Below the pieces are notes generated by a model. The model searched no databases and had not been told where the DNA came from. It worked only from the letters and a program-made list of their open reading frames with translations. From positions 1-38,860 of the forward strand of contig JAPLJH010000077.1 of NCBI GenBank assembly GCA_026388695.1: 38,860 bases of DNA, read 5' to 3'. The position numbers and the translations under genes are program-made. This DNA comes from Deltaproteobacteria bacterium (GTDB lineage: Bacteria > Desulfobacterota > Desulfobulbia > Desulfobulbales > Desulfurivibrionaceae). Below are positions 1-8,836 of this stretch, one piece after another; the first letter of the stretch is position 1; each line of letters opens with the position of its first letter.

Positions 1-86
1 TCCGAAAAAACCTCCGGAACCTGCGCGCATTTGTGGACCACCACACTGCCGACCCCGCCGGCTCCAATTATCAATACCTTGCTCAT
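1..86 (-). CDS. Saccharopine dehydrogenase-like protein, N-terminus only (partial)
   Basis: Only the first 28 codons lie in the window; the rest runs off the left edge. The translation starts MSKVLIIGAGGVGSVVVHKC, a Rossmann nucleotide-binding start (GxGGxG) typical of saccharopine dehydrogenase and carboxynorspermidine dehydrogenase proteins, which reduce an imine adduct of an amino acid or polyamine with NAD(P)H. A GGAGGAAA Shine-Dalgarno lies just before the ATG, so the start is firm. The GGVGSVVVHK pattern fits the lysine/carboxynorspermidine group well, but so little protein is visible that the substrate cannot be told. The intergenic stretch upstream holds a structured repeat and a divergent tRNA gene. 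Confidence 0.7.
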   Translation of the reverse strand, partial: MSKVLIIGAGGVGSVVVHKCAQVPEVFS

Positions 87-266
87 GGATTTCCTCCTTC
101 GCCTTGACTCTGCCATATCTTCGGCGTAAGCCGAAAAAATCTTTTACCTGAATCCAGCCACTATACCTGAAACCCTCCCATTTTGCACCTCCCAGGCTGG
201 ATTACCAACAAAAAAATCAGTCAACCTGGAAGCCAAAAAATTAGGGGCGAAGTTGACGCAACATGG

Positions 267-366
267 TTGTTGAAATCGCAACAAGCCGCGATTACAACGG
301 TGGCCGCTTATACCATTTGATTTGTGTCACGGACCTGTGACTTTTTTTCATTTTTGCGAATTCATC
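267..366 (+). repeat. Structured intergenic element, copy 1 of 2
   Basis: About 100 bp that aligns, with short gaps, to 36573-36675. Both copies share GTTGAAATCGCAA, AAGCCGCG, GCCGCTT and CGGAC blocks in the same order. Three inverted repeats are visible: TTGTTG/CAACAA around the loop AAATCG (267-284), an imperfect AAGCnGC/GCnGCTT pair, and GTCAC/GTGAC (326-341) followed by seven T, which looks like an intrinsic terminator. It lies between the leftward dehydrogenase gene and the rightward tRNA-Lys promoter, so its transcribed strand is unknown. It could be a small RNA, a leader regulator or a palindromic mobile repeat. No known riboswitch class was recognised. The rest of 87-419 shows no gene. 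Confidence 0.55.
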
Positions 367-370
367 CTGG

Positions 371-399
371 TTGACAAGGCAAAACGGAAGGTGTATATC
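371..399 (+). promoter_or_regulatory. Sigma70-type promoter of tRNA-Lys
   Basis: A consensus -35 box TTGACA (371-376), a 17-bp spacer and a -10 box TATATC (394-399). The predicted start near 406 is about 14 bases before the mature tRNA. This is one of the strongest promoter matches in the window and fits a stable RNA gene. Confidence 0.75.
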
Positions 400-419
400 T
401 TGCCACGACATAAAGAGAC

Positions 420-495
420 GGGCCGTTAGCTCAACTGGTAGAGCAAGTGACTCTTAATCACTAGGTTTGGGGTTCGAGCCCCCGACGGCCCACCA
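420..495 (+). tRNA. tRNA-Lys (anticodon CTT)
   Basis: A 76-nt cloverleaf. The acceptor stem GGGCCGT (420-426) pairs with ACGGCCC (485-491), followed by discriminator A and an encoded CCA end. The D arm contains AGCTCAACTGGTAGAGC, the anticodon stem AGTGA/TCACT encloses loop CTCTTAA with anticodon CTT (453-455), and the T arm holds GGTTCGAGCC. It reads lysine AAG codons. It stands alone, with its own promoter upstream. Confidence 0.97.
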
Positions 496-735
496 TCTTT
501 TCTCATGAAACCCACGGCGAACCCATCAGCCAACGTGTTCGCCTGCCCCGCCTTTTTTCCATGATCGTTCACCCTGCTCCTGCCCGAAAAAGTTTCTCAA
601 ACGGTCAGGCCCCGGCATATTTTCTCGAAGGTTCCCTGCGGAAAAACTTTTTTCATTCTCCCCCAAATATGCCATGGTTCCCTGGCAACCATCCGCAACT
701 CCGTCATAACTCATCATCTCCACTGAGAGGATATT

Positions 736-2274
<1,539 letters not shown>

Positions 2275-2278
2275 TCCC

Positions 2279-4180
2279 ATGGCCACTATTACCCTGAAAG
2301 ACATCGCTCTGAGCTTTGGCGGTCTACCCCTGCTCAACGGCATCGATTTGCAAATCGAGCCCGGCGAACGCCTCTGCCTGGTGGGTCGCAACGGCGAGGG
2401 CAAATCCTCGCTCATGAAGATCCTGTCCGGGGAGATCGAACCGGACCGGGGGGAGATCACCCGGCAAAAGGGGCTGCGCGTAGCCAGACTCACCCAGGAA
2501 GTTCCCGCCACCTTAAACGGGTCCGTCTACGAGGTGGTGGCCGGAGGGTTGGGCGAGATGTTCGCCCTGATTTCCCGCTACCACGCAGTGAGCCACCAAC
2601 TCCAAACCGACCACTCCGAGGCGGTCCTGGCCGAACTGGAAGAGGCCCAGCATGCCCTGGATGCCGCAGACGGCTGGCAGGCCCAACAGCGTGTGGACAC
2701 GGTCCTTTCCCGGCTTCAGCTCCCCACGGACCAGGAGTTCACCACCCTTTCCGGCGGGCTCAAACGCAGGGTCCTGTTGGCCCGAGCCTTGGTCAGCGAA
2801 CCGGACCTGTTGCTCCTGGACGAGCCCACCAACCATCTGGACATCGAGGCCATCAACTGGCTGGAAGAGTTTCTCTTGAGCTTTTCCTCCACCCTGCTCT
2901 TTGTCACCCATGACCGGATGCTGCTCCAGAAGATCGCCACCCGGATCGTAGAGCTGGACCGGGGACGGCTGACCAGCTGGCCCGGCAACTTTGCCACCTA
3001 TCTCCAGCGCAAGCAGGAAGCCCTGGAGGCCGAAGCGAGCCAGAGCCATAAGTTCGACAAGAAGCTGGCCCAGGAAGAAACCTGGATTCGCCAGGGAATC
3101 AAGGCCCGTCGGACCCGCAATGAAGGCCGGGTCCGGGCGCTGATCGACCTGCGCAAGGAACGCTCCGAACGCCGAACCCAGAGCGGCAAGGCCCGCATCC
3201 AGATGCAGGACGCCGACCGTTCCGGCAAGCTGGTGGCCTCGCTCAAGGATGTCTCGTTTTATTACAATGACGTTCCCATCATCAAGAATCTCACCGCCAC
3301 GATCATGCGCGGCGACAAGGTAGGGATCATCGGCCCCAACGGGGTGGGCAAGTCCACCCTGCTCAAGCTCCTGCTCGGTCAGCTTACACCCACGGAAGGC
3401 GCCATCAGCCTGGGCACCCGCATCGAATCCTGCTATTTCGACCAGAACCGGGAACAGCTCGACCCGGAAAAGACTGTGGCCGACAACGTGACCGACGGCG
3501 GAGACACCGTGATGATCAACGGGCAGCCCCGCCATATCATCAGCTACCTTCAAGATTTTCTCTTTGCCCCGGACCGTACCCGTTCGCCGGTGCGCGTGCT
3601 CTCCGGCGGGGAAAAAAACCGGCTTCTGTTGGCCAAGCTGTTCACCCAGCCCTTCAACGTGCTGGTGATGGACGAGCCCACCAACGATCTCGATGTGGAA
3701 ACCCTGGAGTTACTGGAAGAGTTGTTGCTGGATTTCGAGGGAACTCTGCTGCTGGTCAGCCATGACCGGGCCTTTTTGAACAATGTGGTCACCTCCACCC
3801 TGGTGTTTGAGGGCGAAGGAAGGGTAGAGGAGTACGCAGGCGGCTACGATGACTGGCTCTTGCAGCGGCCCCAGGTCCAGGCCACGTCATCGGCCACTAA
3901 ATCAGAAAAAGACAGCAAGAAAGAACCGGCCAAAAAGACTGCGCACCGAAAACTCTCCTACAAGGAAGAGCGGGAGCTTGAGGCATTGCCCAAGCGGCTT
4001 GAGGACATGGAAAAGGAGAAAGAGGAGCTGCACTGGCAGCTGGCCGATCCGACCCTGTACCAGAAGGACAGCTCCGCCATCCCCAAGACCCAAAAACGGT
4101 TGGAAGAACTTGAGCAGGAGCTGAAAAAAGCCTATGCCCGCTGGGAAGCGCTTGAGGCGGTCAAGACCGGCGAGGCGTAA
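2279..4180 (+). CDS. uup: ABC-F ATPase Uup
   Basis: Soluble ABC-F protein of 633 residues with two ATPase domains and no membrane segments. Walker A GRNGEGKS is near residue 36, the signature LSGG near 160 and Walker B LLLLDEPTNHLD near 180. The second set is GPNGVGKST near 353, LSGGEKNR near 440 and VMDEPTNDLD near 462. A charged coiled-coil C-terminus (about 545-630) separates Uup from EttA; E. coli Uup is of almost the same length. Uup binds ribosomes, is linked to ribosome assembly or rescue, and affects precise transposon excision. The ATG is chosen because the protein then begins with the family pattern MATITLKDIALSFGG; the frame is open upstream but that part is not conserved. Only a weak SD is seen, consistent with coupling to the helicase. 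Confidence 0.93.
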   Translation: MATITLKDIALSFGGLPLLNGIDLQIEPGERLCLVGRNGEGKSSLMKILSGEIEPDRGEITRQKGLRVARLTQEVPATLNGSVYEVVAGGLGEMFALISRYHAVSHQLQTDHSEAVLAELEEAQHALDAADGWQAQQRVDTVLSRLQLPTDQEFTTLSGGLKRRVLLARALVSEPDLLLLDEPTNHLDIEAINWLEEFLLSFSSTLLFVTHDRMLLQKIATRIVELDRGRLTSWPGNFATYLQRKQEALEAEASQSHKFDKKLAQEETWIRQGIKARRTRNEGRVRALIDLRKERSERRTQSGKARIQMQDADRSGKLVASLKDVSFYYNDVPIIKNLTATIMRGDKVGIIGPNGVGKSTLLKLLLGQLTPTEGAISLGTRIESCYFDQNREQLDPEKTVADNVTDGGDTVMINGQPRHIISYLQDFLFAPDRTRSPVRVLSGGEKNRLLLAKLFTQPFNVLVMDEPTNDLDVETLELLEELLLDFEGTLLLVSHDRAFLNNVVTSTLVFEGEGRVEEYAGGYDDWLLQRPQVQATSSATKSEKDSKKEPAKKTAHRKLSYKEERELEALPKRLEDMEKEKEELHWQLADPTLYQKDSSAIPKTQKRLEELEQELKKAYARWEALEAVKTGEA

Positions 4181-4201
4181 ATCCGTGCGCAGGGCACACC
4201 G

Positions 4202-4675
4202 ATGAAGATCATCCTCATCGCCGCCATGGCCAAAAACCGGGTGATCGGCAGGGGCAACGCCATCCCCTGGCACATCCCCGGCGAGCAGCAACGCTTCAAG
4301 GCCATCACCATGGGCCACACCCTGATCATGGGCCGGAAAACCTTCGAGTCCATCGGCCGCGCCCTACCCGGCCGAAAAACCGTGATCATCAGCCGCAACC
4401 GAGAATATCGGGCCGCAGGCTGTTCGGTGGCAAACAGCCTTATTGCCGCCATCGCCCTCTGCCCCGAAACGGAAACGATCTTCATTGCCGGAGGCGGCGA
4501 GATTTACCGGGAGGCCCTCCCCCTTGCCGAATCCATCTATCTCACCGTACTCGACCGGGAAGTGACAGGAGACATCTTCTTCCCTGAGTTTGACCTCCAG
4601 CAATTCCGCACGATCTCGACAGAACGGGTGGAAGGACCGGAGCCATACACCTTCACGGTTTTTTCCCGCCCCTGA
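4202..4675 (+). CDS. folA: Dihydrofolate reductase
   Basis: 157-residue enzyme reducing dihydrofolate to tetrahydrofolate with NADPH, in the cytoplasm. The family pattern is clear: ILIAAMAKNRVIG at the N-terminus, AIPWHIPGE with catalytic acid Glu28 (E. coli has Asp27), the NADPH site MGRKTFESIGRALPGR, and FIAGGGEIYREALPLA near residue 100. Length matches the usual 155-165. It follows uup after 21 bp and ends 7 bp from the convergent sensor gene. The SD is weak (AGGGC). Nothing is missing from the active site. Confidence 0.95.
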   Translation: MKIILIAAMAKNRVIGRGNAIPWHIPGEQQRFKAITMGHTLIMGRKTFESIGRALPGRKTVIISRNREYRAAGCSVANSLIAAIALCPETETIFIAGGGEIYREALPLAESIYLTVLDREVTGDIFFPEFDLQQFRTISTERVEGPEPYTFTVFSRP

Positions 4676-4682
4676 TCACTTA

Positions 4683-6095
4683 TCACTTCTGCTTCAGCGC
4701 CTCATCCACATCGATAAAATCGCCGTAAAGCTTCTCCGCGCAGTCCGGGCAGATTCCGTGGCTGAAGGTCACGTCCGTATGTGCGCTGAGATACGATTCG
4801 ATCTGTTTCCAGTATCCCGAATCATCCCGGATATTCTTACAGGAGGCACAGATCGGCAGAAAGCCGCTCAGGGTTTTCACCTGGGCCAGAGCCTCCTGCA
4901 GCTGCATAATCAAGTTTTCCCGCTCCTGCTCCAACTCCGTGCGCTCTTCAATCTCCTCTGCCAACAATGCGTTCTTCCCGGCCAGCAACTGGTTGGCGCG
5001 CGCCATCCCTACCAGCATGGTATTGATGGAGGTTGCCAGCCGCCTGATTTCCACCGGGCCTTCAACCCCGACCCGAATCTCGTCATCCGCCTCTTCACCC
5101 ACCAAGGAAACCGCATCGCTCAACACCACCACCGGGCGGACCACCAACCGTTCAAGCAGGAGCATCATCACCAGGCAAACCACAGCGCTGACTCCAAAAA
5201 ACAGCCAGCCCAACACGGAAATTGCCCGTTGCCCCTGCTCATAGACGCTCCGCTGCAGATTCGCTTCCATAAGCAAGACGGGCTTACCGAAAAGGTCATC
5301 CACCAACAGAGCGCCAGCCAGGCTCTTTTCCCCGTTGGCAAAAATGGCCAGCTTTTCCCCTGAGGCCTGGATCTTTTTTATAATCTCCAGTTGCTGCGGG
5401 CTTTTCTGGGCTTCGGTCAGGGTGGCTACCTTAAGAAAAACATCTACGCTCTGGCCAATACGCGCTATTTCTCCGGCATCAAGGAACCGGCCGAAAACCA
5501 CGGCGCCCCGCACCGGCCCCTCCTGTTTGCTGGTCAGAATGGGCCGCGAGACAAGGAGCATCGGGCCTTGAGGGAAAACCACAATCCCTTTGCGCACCCC
5601 CTTCGGCTCGTCATGCCTGACCAGGCTCTGGTTCGCCTGAAAAACCTCCAGCAACGACGTAGGAACCTCCACCTGCGTACCCTGCCTCGAATCATAGAGA
5701 TTCATGGCGACCATCTTCCCATCCGGTGCGAAGAATCCCACCAAGTCCACCTTCATGCCGACAAAGGTTTCATCGCCCAAATTCGTGGTCAGAAATTCAG
5801 GAGTTGGCGTGGCGACAAAGGCACAGACATCGTCCCACCAGGCCCAATCGCGGTTGATGGTGTCCAGCACCTCCAAGCTCGCATCAAGCTCCTTGCCGAT
5901 CTGGGTCAGGCAATGTCTAGCCGTGTGGATTTCCAGCTCTTTGAAGCTTTGCAGGAGAACATGTTGGGAAACGGCGTGGAGAAGCAGGAAGGAAGAGAAA
6001 AAAGTGACGACAAGAATAGCCAGGGTCTTTTTTCTGATGGTGCCAAACACCATCAGACGGCGCAGCAAGGTCTTTGGCAAACCGTTTAGATGCAT
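4683..6095 (-). CDS. CHASE4-HAMP membrane sensor with C-terminal CASC...CPDC domain
   Basis: Membrane sensor of 470 residues. A transmembrane helix near 20-42 leads to a periplasmic CHASE4-like domain (INRDWAWWDD, LVGFFAPDGKMVAMN), a second helix near 300-322, a HAMP-like linker (RLVVRPVVVLSDAV), a coiled coil (about 365-420) and a C-terminal module SGFLPICASCKNIRDD ... GICPDCAEKLYGD with two CxxC pairs, probably metal binding. This module ends many proteobacterial receiver, PAS and HAMP proteins; its function is unknown to me. There is no kinase, GGDEF or EAL domain, so the output is unclear. The ATG is chosen for the strong GGGGGAGA SD; an upstream in-frame ATG at 6125 lacks one. A palindromic repeat lies upstream. 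Confidence 0.82.
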   Translation of the reverse strand: MHLNGLPKTLLRRLMVFGTIRKKTLAILVVTFFSSFLLLHAVSQHVLLQSFKELEIHTARHCLTQIGKELDASLEVLDTINRDWAWWDDVCAFVATPTPEFLTTNLGDETFVGMKVDLVGFFAPDGKMVAMNLYDSRQGTQVEVPTSLLEVFQANQSLVRHDEPKGVRKGIVVFPQGPMLLVSRPILTSKQEGPVRGAVVFGRFLDAGEIARIGQSVDVFLKVATLTEAQKSPQQLEIIKKIQASGEKLAIFANGEKSLAGALLVDDLFGKPVLLMEANLQRSVYEQGQRAISVLGWLFFGVSAVVCLVMMLLLERLVVRPVVVLSDAVSLVGEEADDEIRVGVEGPVEIRRLATSINTMLVGMARANQLLAGKNALLAEEIEERTELEQERENLIMQLQEALAQVKTLSGFLPICASCKNIRDDSGYWKQIESYLSAHTDVTFSHGICPDCAEKLYGDFIDVDEALKQK

Positions 6096-6238
6096 TCGTT
6101 CTCCCCCCAGAGAATGTCGCTGCACACTACCCGGATGTACTATACGAAAAAGATGGGGAGAACGCTTCTTCTTTATATATTTTCCCCCAAAAGATTCAGA
6201 CAGATATACCTATCATACCGTAGGCTTGGCTGTGCTCT

Positions 6239-6493
6239 CTTTCTTCTTTTGCGTGCCCAAAAGAAGAAACAAGAAAAAGGCACCCCAGCCAGTCCTGGCC
6301 CTGCGGGCTTCCCTTGCTTCTCGACGAGGGCGGGGGAGAGACTGCCGAAAAAGGGCTTTGCACTGTTTGAGCGCAGCGAGTTTGCAAAGCCCCGGCAGCA
6401 TCGAGGAGCACAGGGCATCCCGCCTACGGCGGGACAAGGAACACAGGGTGCCCTTTCTTTGGTTCGTTTCTTTGGGCAAGCAAAGAAATGAAC
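6239..6493. repeat. Long palindromic intergenic repeat, copy A
   Basis: 255 bp shared with 8389-8766 and, in part, 14236-14499. The left end is a palindrome (CTTCTTTTGCGTGCCCAAAAGAAG) followed by AAGGCACCCC; the right end is GGTGCCCTTTCTTTGG then TTTCTTTGGGCAAGCAAAGAAA, so the ends are inverted copies of each other. The core is a hairpin: CTGCCG, A-rich bulge, GGGCTTTGCA, about 20 bases, TGCAAAGCCC, CGGCAG. A CCCGCCTACGGCGGG hairpin follows. No transposase is present. It separates the sensor gene start from the ettA stop. Short open frames through it are by-products of the repeat. It is a dispersed palindromic element of the REP/MITE kind. Confidence 0.85.
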
Positions 6494-6551
6494 AGAAAGA
6501 TTCCCTACTGCATTCCCTGAATTCCCAGATGCCCCCCAAAAAATCCCGAAC

Positions 6552-8237
6552 TCAAACCCTGGTCAGGTGGCGGTACTTGATCCGGTGGGGCTGGTCAGCG
6601 GCATCGCCCAACCGGGCCTTGCGGTCGGCCTCGTATTCGGAGTAGTTGCCGTCGAACCAGAGCACCTGGGAATCCCCCTCAAAGGCGAGGATATGGGTGG
6701 CGATCCGGTCGAGAAACCAGCGGTCATGGCTGATGACCACGGCGCAACCGCCGAAGTTCTCCAACGCCTCTTCCAGGGCGCGCAGGGCGGTGATGTCCAG
6801 ATCGTTGGTGGGCTCGTCCAAGAGGATAACGTTGGCCCCCTCCTTAAGCATCCGGGCCAGATGCACCCGGTTGCGCTGCCCGCCGGAAAGCAGCCCCACT
6901 TTTTTCTGCTGGTCGGTGCCGGAGAAATTGAACCTGCCCACATAGGCCCGGGAGTTCACCTCGCGGTTGCCCATGGTGATGGTTTCCTGGCCTTCGGTGA
7001 TGGCCTGCCAGATCGTCTGTTCCGGGTCCAGCACGTCACGGGACTGGTCCACATAGGCGAGCTTTACGGCATCGCCCAAGCGGATGGTGCCGGAATCGGG
7101 CTGGTCCTGACCGGTGATCATCTTAAACAGCGTGGTCTTGCCCGCGCCGTTGGGGCCGATCACCCCGACGATACCGCCTGGCGGCAGGGAAAAGGTCAGG
7201 TTTTCAAAGAGCAGCCGATCGCCGAAGGATTTACTGATCCCCTCGGCCTCGATGACTATCTTGCCCAGCCGCGGTCCGGGCGGGATATAGATCTCCAAAT
7301 CCTGGGTCCGCTTCTCCGCCTCCTTACCCAACAGCTCCTCATAGGCCTGGATTCTGGCCTTGGACTTGGTGTGCCTGCCCTTGGGGCTCATGCGGATCCA
7401 CTCCAACTCGTGCTGCAAGGTCTTGCGCCGCTTAGACTCTTCCTTTTCCTCCTTGGCCAGCCGTTTTTCCTTCTGCTCCAGCCAGGAGGAGTAGTTGCCC
7501 TTCCAGGGAATGCCCTGGCCCCGGTCCAGCTCCAGAATCCAGCCAGCCACGTTGTCGAGGAAGTAGCGGTCATGGGTTACGGCAATGACCGTGCCTTCGT
7601 AACGCTGAAGATGCTGCTCCAGCCAGGAAACGGTCTCGGCGTCCAGATGGTTGGTGGGCTCATCGAGCAACAGGATGTCGGGCTTTTTCAAGAGCAACCG
7701 GCACAGGGCCACCCGCCGTTTCTCGCCGCCGGATAGCACAGAAACTTCCGTGTCCCCAGGCGGACAGCGCAGGGCGTCCATGGCCATATCCAACCGGGCG
7801 TCCAGATCCCAGGCATCCAGGGTATCGAGTTTTTCCTGCACCACGGCCTGCCGGGCGATAAGTTTATCCATGGCGTCATCATCCATGGGCTCGGCAAACT
7901 TGTTGTTGATTTCCTCGAACTCGGCCAGCAGATCCACCGCCTCCTGTGCCCCTTCGCGCACGATGTCCAGCACGGTCCTGCCCTCTTCCAGGGTCGGCTC
8001 CTGCTCCAGATAGCCCACGGTCAGCCCTGGAGAGATATGGGTTTCGCCGTTGAACTCCTTGTCCACCCCGGCCAAAATCCGCAGCAGCGAGGACTTGCCC
8101 GAACCGTTCATGCCCAAGACGCCGATCTTGGCCCCATAAAAATAGGAGAGGCTGATGTCTTTTAGAATCGGCTTCTTGTCGTAAAACTTGGCGACCCGGA
8201 CCATGGAATAGATGATTTTATTGGGCTCAACGCTCAT
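6552..8237 (-). CDS. ettA: ABC-F energy-dependent translational throttle protein EttA
   Basis: ABC-F protein of 561 residues that binds the ribosomal E site and couples early elongation to the ATP/ADP ratio. Two ATPase domains are seen: Walker A GMNGSGKSS with LSGGEKRRVALCR and LLLDEPTNHLD, then GPNGAGKTT with LSGGQRNRVHLAR and LLDEPTNDLD. Between them is the arm and linker of this subfamily (KGNYSSWLEQKEKRLAKEEK). The C-terminus SEYEADRKARLG ... PHRIKYRHL is the EttA hallmark and the length matches E. coli EttA (555). An AAGGAG SD sits about 9 bases before the ATG. Palindromic repeats flank it on both sides, so it is probably its own transcription unit. Confidence 0.95.
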   Translation of the reverse strand: MSVEPNKIIYSMVRVAKFYDKKPILKDISLSYFYGAKIGVLGMNGSGKSSLLRILAGVDKEFNGETHISPGLTVGYLEQEPTLEEGRTVLDIVREGAQEAVDLLAEFEEINNKFAEPMDDDAMDKLIARQAVVQEKLDTLDAWDLDARLDMAMDALRCPPGDTEVSVLSGGEKRRVALCRLLLKKPDILLLDEPTNHLDAETVSWLEQHLQRYEGTVIAVTHDRYFLDNVAGWILELDRGQGIPWKGNYSSWLEQKEKRLAKEEKEESKRRKTLQHELEWIRMSPKGRHTKSKARIQAYEELLGKEAEKRTQDLEIYIPPGPRLGKIVIEAEGISKSFGDRLLFENLTFSLPPGGIVGVIGPNGAGKTTLFKMITGQDQPDSGTIRLGDAVKLAYVDQSRDVLDPEQTIWQAITEGQETITMGNREVNSRAYVGRFNFSGTDQQKKVGLLSGGQRNRVHLARMLKEGANVILLDEPTNDLDITALRALEEALENFGGCAVVISHDRWFLDRIATHILAFEGDSQVLWFDGNYSEYEADRKARLGDAADQPHRIKYRHLTRV

Positions 8238-8388
8238 TGGGGCAACTCCTTAATATGGGCAAGAAAATTTTAGGGCGCAATTTCAGGCGCAAGGATAGCA
8301 CAGAGTGGGAAAATCTTCACTTTGAAAAAAAGTGCAGTCAACCTAGAATTTCAGGAAAGGAGGCAGGCAGGACCTTTCGGCTGTTTTC

Positions 8389-8766
8389 CTTTCTTCTTTT
8401 GCGTGCCCAAAAGAAGAAACAAGAAAAAGGCACCCCAGCCAGTCCTGGCCCTGCGGGCTTCCCTCACTTCTCGACGAGGGCGGGACGCTAAAAAACTCGG
8501 GCTTCGCCCTCAAACAGTTTTAGCGTCTTTTCCGCCCCCGTCTGCGAGGCGCGGCAGGACAAATGGGGGAAAGAAAAAATTCCCATTGGCACGCAGCCGA
8601 GCACCGGAGAGGCTGCCGAAAAGGGGATTTGCACTGTTTGAGGCGAAGCCGAGTTTGCAAAGCCCCGGCAGCATCGAGGAGCACAGGGACTCCCGCCAAC
8701 GGCGGGACAAGGGACACAAGGGGCCTTTTCTTTGGTTCGTTTCTTTGGGCAAGCAAAGAAATGAAC
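8389..8766. repeat. Long palindromic intergenic repeat, copy B (expanded)
   Basis: 378 bp. The first ~95 bp are almost identical to copy A, as are the core hairpin and right end. It is longer because of an insertion around 8484-8590 that contains a perfect 10-bp inverted repeat (GACGCTAAAA at 8484-8493, TTTTAGCGTC at 8518-8527) around an inner GGGC/GCCC hairpin. The segment with CACGCAGCCGAGCACCGGAGAGG is shared with copy C but not copy A. The core stem carries one mismatch (GGGGATTTGCA against TGCAAAGCCCC). Nothing recognisable lies in 8238-8388 or 8767-8836. Confidence 0.85.
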
Positions 8767-8836
8767 AAGCCAATTTCATGCCATATCCAACGGGATTTCT
8801 GGATGAACCCAACGAAGAGGAAAACTGCGGAAATTT

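Noticed and set aside
267-366. The structured element as a c-di-GMP (GEMM) or cobalamin riboswitch
   Set aside because: The GCAA and AAGCC words are there by chance; the tetraloop, receptor and P1 layout of those classes are absent.
2513-3553. 346-codon minus-strand frame over uup
   Set aside because: Antisense shadow of the ABC-F gene; Gly/Val-rich with no motif.
4590-5363. 257-codon plus-strand frame over the CHASE4 gene
   Set aside because: It starts inside folA and runs antisense to a well-supported gene.
6213-6539. Open frames through the palindromic repeats as genes
   Set aside because: The same translations recur in the three repeat copies and follow the repeat, with no SD or domain.
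6567-7736. Long plus-strand open frame of 389 codons opposite ettA
   Set aside because: It is the mirror of the ettA coding frame, with no recognisable domain or SD.
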